Source of the DNA: JAFGJQ01 sp964586145
GTDB taxonomy: Bacteria; Planctomycetota; Phycisphaerae; UBA1845
Direction: 5' to 3'
NCBI GenBank assembly: GCA_964586145.1
Contig: CAZPHH010000025.1
Coordinates: forward strand, 1-54,235
Length of the DNA stretch: 54,235 bases
Under the pieces are notes generated by a model. That model ran no database searches and was not told the DNA's origin. It worked only from the letters and a program-made list of their open reading frames with translations. Position numbers and translations under genes: made by a program. Positions 33,746 through 41,318 of this stretch are shown one piece after another (positions within the stretch are counted from its first letter, which is position 1; every line of letters begins with the position of its first letter).

Positions 33746-35085
33746 GTTGTTGGCTTGTCTCCCTGTGGCGCTTCACCTTGACCTCCCGGCGGTGTTGAGC
33801 CTTTGGTTCCCGCAAGATGATCCTTTGCATCATCCAGCAATTCTCTCGTGTCCCTCTGCTTTGATTTCTCCTTGCTTTCTATGAAAGGTCCCTTGCCTTG
33901 CTCACCTGCTCGTTTTGCCGCGTCTACCTCCTCATAGTTCTGCCCCGGCGCCTTTTGATCATAATCCTTCGCGCTCTTTCCGTCCTTTGGCTTCTTCGGC
34001 TTCTTTGGCTTCGGTGTCGGTATATTCTTGCTCAGATCGCTCGCATCGTCTATGGCGCCCATCGCCTTGTTGCCGGCTTTGCCGCCATCGCCACCTGGAA
34101 TCGCTCCGAGGGCGTTCGTGATCGCTCCTGCAACGTCGCCTTGCACCGCATCCAAGGCCGCGTTCGTGGCGTCGGCAAGCGCGCCGGCCCCTGGCACATA
34201 TCCCACTACATCGAGCAGTTTCTGACGATCATCTGTTGTTTCGTTGACGAGCTGCGCAACCTCATCCTGCGCATCCATAACCGCTTCGTCATCGGTCGGC
34301 CACTGCATCCAGATAACGAGGAATACTCCCCATCCAGATCCGTAATCCCCGTCTCCGTACTCCAGACCAAACGCATCGATCCAGAGAACAGCATTGCCTC
34401 CGACCAGCAGGTAGAGACTAACCCCATCCACGTACCCGATCGGATCGCGCTGCAGCCACCGTCCCAGCCGCGGGCTGTAGCTGCGGAACAGGAAGTGGTA
34501 CAGGCCCGTCGTCGCGTCGAACCGCTGGCCTGTCCAGCTCCACGGGTTGCCGAACCGAGACCAGCCGTGGAACGTCTGGGTGGCCGGGTCCTCGATGTAC
34601 GTCTGGCCGTACGGGTCGTACGTGTACCGCTCCACCAGGGCGCCGGCCGCGTTCGTCAGGCCGACCACGCTGCCCAGCGCGTCGTGGAGGTAGTGCAGCA
34701 CCTCCGCCGTGCCCGACTCAACGTCCCCCGCCGCCGTCCAGTCGATCAGCGCCACCGGCTCCGGGAACCGATCCCCCCAGACAAACTCCCGCAGCCGCGT
34801 GTTCAGGTGCCCGCCCACGCCGTCCGACGACACGTTGTAGTCCACCACCGGCGTCAGACCCGCGTGGATGTGCCGCGTCACCTGCGCCACCGAGTACGCC
34901 TGCCCGTCCGACGGGTCGAAAGGCTCCGGCCGCCAGCCGCCACAAAGCGTCCGGAGTGAACCGGCCCTACGCCACGCCCGTGGTGCCGAAAGCGTTCGCA
35001 TCGCCCGGAATGGGTGGAACTCTTTATAAAACATGGTTTTACAATAGCTTGTCGACCATCGGGATCGCTTGCAGGCTACCGCCAC
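33736..35085 (-). CDS. RHS core and C-terminal polymorphic toxin tip (5' truncated)
   Basis: 449-codon ORF. From about codon 55 it matches RHS repeats and then the RHS core (LHDALGSVVGLTNAAGALV, YHFLFRSYSPRLGRWLQRDP, GYVDGVSLYLLVGGNAV, LGxx end). After it comes a pre-toxin region with VGYVPGAGALADATNAALDAV, Gly/Ala-rich helices, then a Lys/Pro-rich tail (PKPKKPKKPK) and QKAPGQNYEEV. No catalytic motif of a known toxin domain is recognised. The first 50 codons are not RHS-like and there is no signal peptide, so only the C-terminal part of a once longer gene is here. The TPR gene overlaps its end. Confidence 0.65.
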   Translation of the reverse strand: MAVACKRSRWSTSYCKTMFYKEFHPFRAMRTLSAPRAWRRAGSLRTLCGGWRPEPFDPSDGQAYSVAQVTRHIHAGLTPVVDYNVSSDGVGGHLNTRLREFVWGDRFPEPVALIDWTAAGDVESGTAEVLHYLHDALGSVVGLTNAAGALVERYTYDPYGQTYIEDPATQTFHGWSRFGNPWSWTGQRFDATTGLYHFLFRSYSPRLGRWLQRDPIGYVDGVSLYLLVGGNAVLWIDAFGLEYGDGDYGSGWGVFLVIWMQWPTDDEAVMDAQDEVAQLVNETTDDRQKLLDVVGYVPGAGALADATNAALDAVQGDVAGAITNALGAIPGGDGGKAGNKAMGAIDDASDLSKNIPTPKPKKPKKPKDGKSAKDYDQKAPGQNYEEVDAAKRAGEQGKGPFIESKEKSKQRDTRELLDDAKDHLAGTKGSTPPGGQGEAPQGDKPTTCP

Positions 35086-35122
35086 CTGGATGCGGACGGG
35101 AGATTTCAGTAGAAAACAAGCC

Positions 35123-35138
35123 TTCAGCGGCCGCTGAA
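35123..35138. promoter_or_regulatory. Perfect 16-bp palindrome upstream of abiE promoter
   Basis: TTCAGCGGCCGCTGAA, no spacer, ending 2 bases before the -35 hexamer of the AbiE promoter. It could be a second repressor site or, as RNA, a short stem. Confidence 0.45.
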
Positions 35139-35140
35139 AC

Positions 35141-35190
35141 TTGACTTAATAGTGAAAACCGGCTATTCTTATTAGGTGGGTTTCACTATT
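35141..35190 (+). promoter_or_regulatory. Promoter with inverted-repeat operator for abiE pair
   Basis: TTGACT (35141-35146), 17 bases, TATTCT (35164-35169) is a near-consensus promoter and much more AT-rich than the flanks. AATAGTGAAA (35148-35157) and TTTCACTATT (35181-35190) form a perfect 10-base inverted repeat around the -10 region. AbiEi antitoxins are known to bind inverted repeats in their own promoter and repress it, so this is the likely operator. Confidence 0.75.
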
Positions 35191-35207
35191 TTGGAATACA
35201 TCAACGG

Positions 35208-36275
35208 ATGCTGAAAATGCTCCGCAGACTGAACCTGGAGCAGATCGAACGTGAGGCGGCGGATGCCTTGCGGGCCTGCCTGGAGGAGGTCCCCTTCGCT
35301 CGCCTCGCAGACGTTCAGGAGCAACCCGGCTCGGGAGGGTCAGTTCTCGTGGCGCGCGTCGGCCTGCCCGACACGGAGCAGATCCTGGTGGTCGCGGCCA
35401 AACGCAACGGGCAACCCCGGATCGTCCGTGACGCGGTCAACGCGCTGCGGCGCTACGTGCCGCAGTACCCAAACGCCTACGGCGTATTCGTGGCGCCATA
35501 CGTGTCCGAGCGCAGCGCCGCGATCTGCGAAGCGGAAGGGGTCGGCTACCTGGATCTGGCGGGTAACTGTCGCCTCTGCTTTGGGCGGGTCTACATTCGC
35601 AAGGCCGGGCACGAGAATCCCTTCGGCGTGAAACGAGAGCTGCGAACGCTCTTTTCTCCCAAAGCCGGCCGGGTCCTGCGCGTTCTGCTGACAGCGCCCC
35701 GACGCGCCTGGAAAGTGCAGGAGCTGGCGCAGGTCGCCGGTGTCAGCGTGGGACAGGTTTCAAACGTCAAGAAGCTGCTCGAAAACCGGGAGTGGATTCG
35801 ACCCGGAGCCGGCGGATTGCGTCTCACCGAACCCGAATCGCTCCTCGCCGAGTGGGCGGCGAACCAACGCTATCGTCAAGACAAATCCCATTCGTGCTAC
35901 TCCATCCGCTCCGGCATCGAGTTTGAGCAACAGCTCGCGGAATCCTGCAATCGTCGTGGAATGCAGTATGCGTTGACGGGATTCTCGGCGGCAGCCCGAT
36001 GGGCGCCGATGGTTCGCACGCCGCGTATGGCCGCCTACGTGGATGGCGACGTGCGGGAGATCATGACGGAACTCCAGCTTAAGGAGGTCGGCAGCGGCCC
36101 GAACCTGCGCCTGATCGAACCGGGTGACAACGGCGTCTTCCACGCGGCGCAGGCTGTGGACGGCATTGTGCTGGCGTCGCCGGTGCAGGTATACCTGGAT
36201 CTGAAGCAGGCGGGTGGTCGTGGTGATGAGGCCGCGGAGGCCGTTCTGAACGAGGTGATCCGGCCGCTATGGTGA
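35208..36275 (+). CDS. AbiEi-family antitoxin (type IV TA)
   Basis: 355 residues. A winged helix-turn-helix region lies at about 150-200 (VLLTAPRRAWKVQELAQVAGVSVGQVSNVKKLLE), and the flanks match AbiEi-like antitoxins, which are cytoplasmic DNA-binding proteins that also neutralise the AbiEii nucleotidyltransferase without direct complex. The C-terminal domain carries ALTGFSAAARWAPMV and VLASPVQVYLDL. ATG 35208 (or 35217, nine bases later) is possible; the RBS is poor. Its 3' end overlaps the toxin start by 7 bases, so the pair is co-translated. Confidence 0.75.
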   Translation: MLKMLRRLNLEQIEREAADALRACLEEVPFARLADVQEQPGSGGSVLVARVGLPDTEQILVVAAKRNGQPRIVRDAVNALRRYVPQYPNAYGVFVAPYVSERSAAICEAEGVGYLDLAGNCRLCFGRVYIRKAGHENPFGVKRELRTLFSPKAGRVLRVLLTAPRRAWKVQELAQVAGVSVGQVSNVKKLLENREWIRPGAGGLRLTEPESLLAEWAANQRYRQDKSHSCYSIRSGIEFEQQLAESCNRRGMQYALTGFSAAARWAPMVRTPRMAAYVDGDVREIMTELQLKEVGSGPNLRLIEPGDNGVFHAAQAVDGIVLASPVQVYLDLKQAGGRGDEAAEAVLNEVIRPLW

Positions 36276-37108
36276 CGCGAACCGATTACACGGGAGACGC
36301 CGTTCAGGCGGCGCGATCGGTGCTCCTCGAAGTGACGCGGCTGTTGGGCGCGTACCGCGATCGCCTCGTCCTGGTCGGCGGTTGGGTCCCCGGCTTGCTG
36401 TTGCCGGACGCGGAACCCAGGCACGTCGGCAGCCTGGACATCGATCTGGCGCTCGACCATCGAAGGCTTGGCGAGCCGGAATACCGCACGATCCGTGAAC
36501 TCCTGGCCGGGCGAGGCTACGAACAAGACGACCGCCAGCCGTTCATCTTCCGGCGTTGCGTCACCATCCACGGCCGCGAAATCAGGGTTGAGGTGGACCT
36601 GCTGGCAGGCGAGTACGAAGGCACGGGCAAATCCCGAAGGACCCAGAAGGTCCACGACGTGCGTCCGCGCAAAGCCCGCGGCTGTGACCTGGCGTTTGAC
36701 ATGGCCGCCGAAGTGGAATTGCACGGGACACTGCCGAACGGAGCCAGCGATTCCGCGAAGATTCGGATCGCCACCATCGTGCCGTTCCTCGTGATGAAGG
36801 GGATGGCGTTGGCCGACCGACTGAAAGAGAAGGACGCCTACGACATCCACTTCTGCATCAAGCGCTATCCGGGCGGGATGGATGCTCTCGTCACCGCGTT
36901 TGAGCCGCATGTTACGCACGGCCTGGTCGCGGAAGGGCTGGCAAAAATCGCCGGCAAGTTCACAGAGCCCGGCGGGTTCGGCCCCACGGCGGTGGCCGGT
37001 TTTGAAGAAGCACAGGACCCGGACGACCGGGCGCTGATCCAGCGCGACGCATACGAGCAGGCTTCGACGTTACTCCGCCGCCTGGGCGTTACGCCCGCCA
37101 AAACCTGA
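36269..37108 (+). CDS. AbiEii-like nucleotidyltransferase toxin
   Basis: 279-residue DNA-polymerase-beta-like nucleotidyltransferase fold. VLVGGWVPGLLL then GSLDIDLALD gives the GG...D-x-D catalytic signature, with REIRVEVDLLAGEY supplying a third Asp. AbiEii enzymes add nucleotides to tRNA or other targets and halt growth. It lies in the order antitoxin-toxin with overlapping ends. This type of pair is spread by transfer and sits among RHS debris. Confidence 0.75.
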   Translation: MVTRTDYTGDAVQAARSVLLEVTRLLGAYRDRLVLVGGWVPGLLLPDAEPRHVGSLDIDLALDHRRLGEPEYRTIRELLAGRGYEQDDRQPFIFRRCVTIHGREIRVEVDLLAGEYEGTGKSRRTQKVHDVRPRKARGCDLAFDMAAEVELHGTLPNGASDSAKIRIATIVPFLVMKGMALADRLKEKDAYDIHFCIKRYPGGMDALVTAFEPHVTHGLVAEGLAKIAGKFTEPGGFGPTAVAGFEEAQDPDDRALIQRDAYEQASTLLRRLGVTPAKT

Positions 37109-37197
37109 TCGATGAATCGCCGTTCCGGAACGCATCAGGACGGCTTGCCAATGGGTATCGGGGCCACCCCGGCCTCTCGCACGAGCACAGCACCACC

Positions 37198-37231
37198 GCT
37201 CCACCAGCGCACCGGCCGCGTTCGTCAGGCC
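37198..37231. repeat. 34-bp RHS scrap matching the RHS core gene
   Basis: Matches 34629-34662 with two mismatches and encodes, on the minus strand, the same GLTNAAGALVE peptide of the RHS core. Contains the stop of the following minus-strand gene (37225-37227). A relic of RHS cassette shuffling. Confidence 0.75.
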
Positions 37232-37809
37232 GGCGGCGGGTTCTCGTAGTCGAAGCCGCAAAAGGGGCAACGCGGTTCCGAAAGCGCCTTGAGCATCCGC
37301 TCACAGTTGATGCACTCAAACCCGTCCTTCAGGGCTTCGATGCAATCCAGGAGACGGTTGTATTCCTCCTGATAGTAGCTGTGAAGAACATCGTCGCTGA
37401 AGAGCGCCAGTTCACCAGTCGCCGCCTCCACTTGTTCGGCCGCGCCGTCCGGATCGAACCGCCATTCCAACAGTTCGTCCGCCAACTCCAGGCGCATCTC
37501 GTACGTCGGTATTCGTCGATCGAGGGCCACCTCGATGGCTCGGTTCAGGTCGCGTAGCGTGTCCGCGTGCCATTTCTGATGCAACGCGCGAAGCTCCAGA
37601 AGCCACGGATGCTCTGGATGCTTCTGCATCGCGACCTCGATCTGGTCCCGCACAATGCGTCCGCGAAGCTCGTCGACGGCGAAATCGTCGGAGTGGACAT
37701 CGATGGACGGAGCCTCGGCGTTGATGCAATCCCACATCTGGCGCCAATCACGGGCGAAGGCGTCGTCATCTCCCAGAGGGTCGTGATACTCGTCAAGCGG
37801 AGTCTGCAT
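37225..37809 (-). CDS. Zinc-ribbon protein, possible orphan immunity gene
   Basis: 194 residues, soluble, acidic and helical in the first 150 (ALHQKWHADTLRDLNRAIEVALDRR). The C-terminus has CINCERM and CPFCGFDY, a two-knuckle zinc-ribbon. AGGATG precedes the ATG. No known family. Its stop lies inside an RHS scrap with the RHS gene on the same strand, so it could be an orphan immunity gene left from a lost RHS tip (inference); this would explain its position. Confidence 0.5.
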   Translation of the reverse strand: MQTPLDEYHDPLGDDDAFARDWRQMWDCINAEAPSIDVHSDDFAVDELRGRIVRDQIEVAMQKHPEHPWLLELRALHQKWHADTLRDLNRAIEVALDRRIPTYEMRLELADELLEWRFDPDGAAEQVEAATGELALFSDDVLHSYYQEEYNRLLDCIEALKDGFECINCERMLKALSEPRCPFCGFDYENPPPA

Positions 37810-38571
37810 GCTGCGTCATCCTGGCCCCGGTCGTCCACACGGGTCAATCGCCCGCGAACAGCATCGCCGAAAGGCCGCACGGGTTCCACCCTCTCAATTG
37901 CGTGACTCTTCGCGCCCGGGGGTGCCGTATCCATCCCCGATTTCAATCGGGGCGGGCATGTTCGAAACGCGACAGGTCGCATTCGCATCGCCGTGCCCGA
38001 TCCGCCTTCGGCGGAAACAGGCATGCCAACCGGCCACAAAAACGGGAGAACCAGAGGCTCGATACTCGATACCAGAACGATGGAAGACCGGCTGGAAAGC
38101 CGGTCCCACACCGAAAGCTGGTCCCACAGGCGAAACGAGCCTCGCTCGCCCTTCATGCCGCCGTTTTTGCGTTTCTGCGTTTCCCCGTTTTTGCGTTTTC
38201 TCCCGTCCACCCGCCATGCTCCTGCGTCGGGGCACTGCTCAAGAAGGCTGTGGCCCGGGTCGGGGCCGAGATCCTGGACACCGATGCGCGGCATCACGGG
38301 CTGGTAGGAATCAGCGTCCGGCAGACTCGGTTGGCGATCAGGTTCACCGGGCGGCCACGGGCCACGATGACGCGGCGGCGACCGGCCTGGCAGATGGTGA
38401 CGTACGCGACAGCCTGGCCGCAGATGATCCGACGCTGGTATGCGGGTAGCTCTCGACGGGGCCTGGCTCTGAAGCGCCGAGCGCGCTCGGCGCCTTGGGT
38501 CGCTGATGTCGGCGGCATTCGAGGTGATCGGATCGGTTATAACCCAATGCAAGCATTGGTCTTACGCTGAT
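37810..38571. other. 760-base intergenic region before prophage border
   Basis: No supported gene. It contains CCCCGATTTCAATCGGGG (37935-37952), a run of TTTTTGCG/TTTCTGCG repeats (38163-38206), phrases such as GCCGGTCCCAC that recur, and the palindrome CCAATGCAAGCATTGG (38544-38559) next to the tRNA remnant. A possible small phage-like ORF on the minus strand at 38294-38518 has no RBS. Confidence 0.45.
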
Positions 38572-38622
38572 TGGAGCCGATCGGACTCGAACCGACGACC
38601 TACTGGTTGCAAATCGCCCAGT
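38572..38622 (-). other. 3' tRNA fragment, probable attachment site
   Basis: On the minus strand this holds the 3' half of a tRNA: anticodon-side stem CCAGT, variable loop AGGTC, T-arm with TTCGAGT between complementary arms (GTCGG/CCGAT), acceptor strand CGGCTCC and discriminator A. The loop includes TTTGCAA, perhaps anticodon TGC. The 5' acceptor GGAGCCG and the D-arm are missing and the anticodon stem carries four extra bases. CCA is not encoded. Such a 3' end is what site-specific recombination leaves at a prophage border; the first phage gene lies 125 bases further on. Confidence 0.6.
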
Positions 38623-38746
38623 CCGCGTTCCCGATAGCGGTAATGGCGTAGCAGCGTCGCTAACTCTAGCATTTTTCGCGGCGTTTGCAAGCATTTTGCG
38701 GAGCGCTTGGCGTGTTTTTTTTCGGAGGCGATTCCATGCCCCTGGA

Positions 38747-39409
38747 TCATCGTTCAACGATGTCCCGCAAGGCCCGCGTCACGGTCGTCTTGGACCGCAA
38801 ATGGCGGAGCGCGGATTTGAGAAGGCGCCCCGCTCGGTCGGGGCGGATGCCCAGCGAGTCGGCCGTTTCCGTCAGGGTCTCTCCACAGACGAAGACCCGG
38901 AACACCACCTGTCCCTGCGGATCAGGCAGGCTGTGTCGGATGAGATCCCAGATGTCGTCGACCGCGGCCAGCGAGTCAGGCGGTGGCGTGACGGCCACGC
39001 ACTGTTCGACCGGCGGCGGAGCGTGAAGTGGTTCCATCGCGATCGACACGGCCCGCCCCCCGACCTGGAGCTGTATGGCGGCCTTGCGGCACTCCTCGGA
39101 CCGGGACCGGAGGCCACGATTGGTCGCACGTAACCCGTCGACGATCGCTCCATGCACCCGGCGGTACGCAAACGCTCGAAACGTGTCCGGGTGCCGGCAG
39201 CGTTCTACGGCCATGAGCAGCCCGTCGTTGGCCAGGCTGGCGAGTTCGCTCAGACTGCTCTGCGACCCGAGCCGTTGCTGCCAGGCCCAAACCGCCCGAT
39301 GGACCAGGGGCTGATAGGCCATGATCAGCGCGTTGCGATCCTGGACACTTCGCGTTCGCAGGTACTGGGACCAGAGGGCGTGAACGGATTCACGTTGCGT
39401 GCGAATCAT
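38747..39409 (-). CDS. Phage-encoded sigma-70-family factor
   Basis: 220 residues from ATG 39409, which overlaps the previous stop (ATGA). Region 2: LIMAYQPLVHRAVWAWQ, DGLLMAVERCRHPDTFRAFAYRRVHGAIVDGLR; region 4: PDPQGQVVFRVFVCGETLTETADSLGIRP. Region 3 between them is short and Pro/Val-rich, as in small sigma-28/FliA-like factors. The last gene of the operon, so it would be made late, perhaps to direct host polymerase to a late or lysis promoter. GGAGAG precedes the start. Confidence 0.75.
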   Translation of the reverse strand: MIRTQRESVHALWSQYLRTRSVQDRNALIMAYQPLVHRAVWAWQQRLGSQSSLSELASLANDGLLMAVERCRHPDTFRAFAYRRVHGAIVDGLRATNRGLRSRSEECRKAAIQLQVGGRAVSIAMEPLHAPPPVEQCVAVTPPPDSLAAVDDIWDLIRHSLPDPQGQVVFRVFVCGETLTETADSLGIRPDRAGRLLKSALRHLRSKTTVTRALRDIVER

Positions 39410-39600
39410 CCGCGGGGCTCTCCGTGATCGCCAAAGCACCCTTCCGGGCAATCGCCGCTCCGGATCACAGCCTCCCAGACGCGGCGGGTAATCCACGCAC
39501 CGTTTGCACAGGTGTAGCGCCGCCGGATGACCTGGCAGACGCCGTCTCGGAACTGCCCGCGGGGGCACGCCCGACAGATCGTCAGTCGTTCATCGATCAC
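39406..39600 (-). CDS. 64-residue Cys-rich protein
   Basis: Starts at GTG 39600, sharing GTGA with the previous stop, and ends in ATGA with the sigma factor. Sequence begins with I-D-E-R-L-T-I then CRACPRG, later QVIRRRYTCANGAW and GDCPEGCFGD. Pairs of Cys suggest a small zinc-binding or disulfide-rich fold. I do not recognise a family; coupling on both sides argues that it is translated. Confidence 0.6.
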   Translation of the reverse strand: MIDERLTICRACPRGQFRDGVCQVIRRRYTCANGAWITRRVWEAVIRSGDCPEGCFGDHGEPRG

Positions 39601-41318
39601 AGCAGATGCACGCCGCATGGGTAGTAGGTGTCCTCGTCGTGATTGATGTCGTAGTGGTCTCGATCCAGGTACAGCAGGCCTCGTGCCGCGAACGAGCACG
39701 GCCCGGCGTACGGAATTACCATGTTCGCCTTGTCGTGATTCTCGTCGTTCCCGTCGTACTCCTCGTAACCCGCTGGCGTCAGATGCGGCATTTGCACCGT
39801 CTGTATGTCCACAAACCCACTCGCTCCCCATTCCATGCCCGTCATGCCGATCAGCGGCACCGGATGCCCACTGTACTCGTCCGCGTATTTGCCGAAGATG
39901 CGGCGCTTGCCCTGGTGTGTCGTGTGGATGCACACGAACACGAGCCGCAGGAACCACGTCTCGCCGGGCCAGACACCAGTCCACCGGGGCTGGCCCGTCC
40001 CGGGATCGGGGTCTGTCTCGTCCCGGTAGTAGAACGGCCACCAGAAGTAGAGGTGGACGAATGCCAGATACCAATTCATGTTCCCGCTCGTGATCGGGTC
40101 CGGCACGCTGCCGACGAGCACGCCATTGCTCGTGATCTCGTCCGTTTCCTCGTCACGTCCGAGCGGGTGATCGTACCCTTTCCCGTAAAGGTGGCACCCA
40201 TACCGTGCCTCGTACCAGATGCCGGGTAGATGGTCCGACGGGCCTCCTGCCGCGAGGTCGGCCGCCCAAAACGTCTGTCGGTACAGCGGCGCGAAGTAGT
40301 CGTCCGGGATGATCCACTGGTGATCCTGGCTGCTGTACGGGTACGCCGCCAGATCGGCGCATTTCCGGGGCGTCCAGTGGCTGCCCACGTTTGGCGGTGC
40401 CGGGACGGAAGACCCGGTTACCATTTCGACCGGGTGATCCTTCGACCAGCGAACGCCGTAGTACAGGGAGGAGTAGAGCTTCCCTCCGTAGATCGGCGTC
40501 GCTTGATGCGCCATCTCGTGCATTTCGACGGCGGCCCGATAGCCCGCCCGCCATTTCACGCTGCGGCGGTCGTCCCGCATCAGAACGAACCGATCTCCTG
40601 CGGATGGAGCATGGGGCAGCGCGTCGTGCATGACCAGGATCGGCGTGTCCTCTTGCGTCGGTCGGTCATGATCCTCGACGTAGGTCTCGAAGTTCTTGTT
40701 CGCGCCGGACACGAACCGGATGCGGTGATTCTCCCAGCACGGGGAGATTTGCGGCAGATCGCATGAGAACGTCGTCGTTGTTGGGGTCTCTTCGTTCGTG
40801 ACCGTGCCGACGGCACGCACGCCTTCCTTGAACAGCGTCCCCCGGACCCAGCTGGTGTTCTGATTGTCCCCGGCTTCCGGATCACTCTGGGGTCCGTGTC
40901 GCTGGTCTGTTCGCCCGCGGAGCCGGACGCGGGCCGAGTCGCACATCAGCAGTGGCACGCGCTTGTATGGGAGGAAGGCGTCTTGCCGACGCGCCCCGCG
41001 CGTGTCGTGGTGCAGCGGGGGGTCCTCGGGATCGAGCGGGTTCTCGTAGTCGGTGTTGGCTTTCGGCCCGAACATCCGGCCGACCACCTGACGCCGCACG
41101 GCGAGGGGGTGTTCCGCAAGTTCGTACTTTCGCTTCCACAGGCACCCGATGACGACATCGTCGCTTTCGACGTAGAGCCCGGCCTTGTGGTGGTAGTAGT
41201 TCTCGTGGTCCCACCACGTCTCCGGGGTGAGCAGCCTCAAGCGTTCCCAGCGATGTTCGGGCAACCGCTTGCGGGCGGGGTTGCCCCGGCCGGGTCGGGT
41301 GTACGCCATGACGATCAC
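39597..41318 (-). CDS. Tail-region structural protein, unknown family
   Basis: 573 residues, GTG start overlapping the previous TGA (GTGA). Very rich in Tyr, Trp, His and Asp with no hydrophobic segment; looks like a secreted-type globular or beta-rich virion protein. Segments such as HEMAHQATPIYGG and NMNWYLAFVHLYFWW do not match a known enzyme motif, though HEMAH is a partial HExxH (His-Glu-Met-Ala-His matches HExxH exactly), which is the zinc metalloprotease signature. A tail-tip role with possible peptidase activity is only a hypothesis. Confidence 0.55.
   Translation of the reverse strand: MIVMAYTRPGRGNPARKRLPEHRWERLRLLTPETWWDHENYYHHKAGLYVESDDVVIGCLWKRKYELAEHPLAVRRQVVGRMFGPKANTDYENPLDPEDPPLHHDTRGARRQDAFLPYKRVPLLMCDSARVRLRGRTDQRHGPQSDPEAGDNQNTSWVRGTLFKEGVRAVGTVTNEETPTTTTFSCDLPQISPCWENHRIRFVSGANKNFETYVEDHDRPTQEDTPILVMHDALPHAPSAGDRFVLMRDDRRSVKWRAGYRAAVEMHEMAHQATPIYGGKLYSSLYYGVRWSKDHPVEMVTGSSVPAPPNVGSHWTPRKCADLAAYPYSSQDHQWIIPDDYFAPLYRQTFWAADLAAGGPSDHLPGIWYEARYGCHLYGKGYDHPLGRDEETDEITSNGVLVGSVPDPITSGNMNWYLAFVHLYFWWPFYYRDETDPDPGTGQPRWTGVWPGETWFLRLVFVCIHTTHQGKRRIFGKYADEYSGHPVPLIGMTGMEWGASGFVDIQTVQMPHLTPAGYEEYDGNDENHDKANMVIPYAGPCSFAARGLLYLDRDHYDINHDEDTYYPCGVHLL

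Noticed and set aside
36035..36919. Minus-strand ORF opposite AbiE pair
   Set aside because: Antisense to both AbiE genes, which have coding likeness, operator and coupled starts.
37545..38552. 335-codon minus-strand ORF over 37545-38552
   Set aside because: Overlaps the zinc-ribbon gene in another frame; the sequence is Arg/Pro-rich and has no start region signals.
38572..38650. Complete tRNA gene
   Set aside because: The 5' acceptor strand GGAGCCG and a D-arm are absent and the anticodon arm has extra bases.
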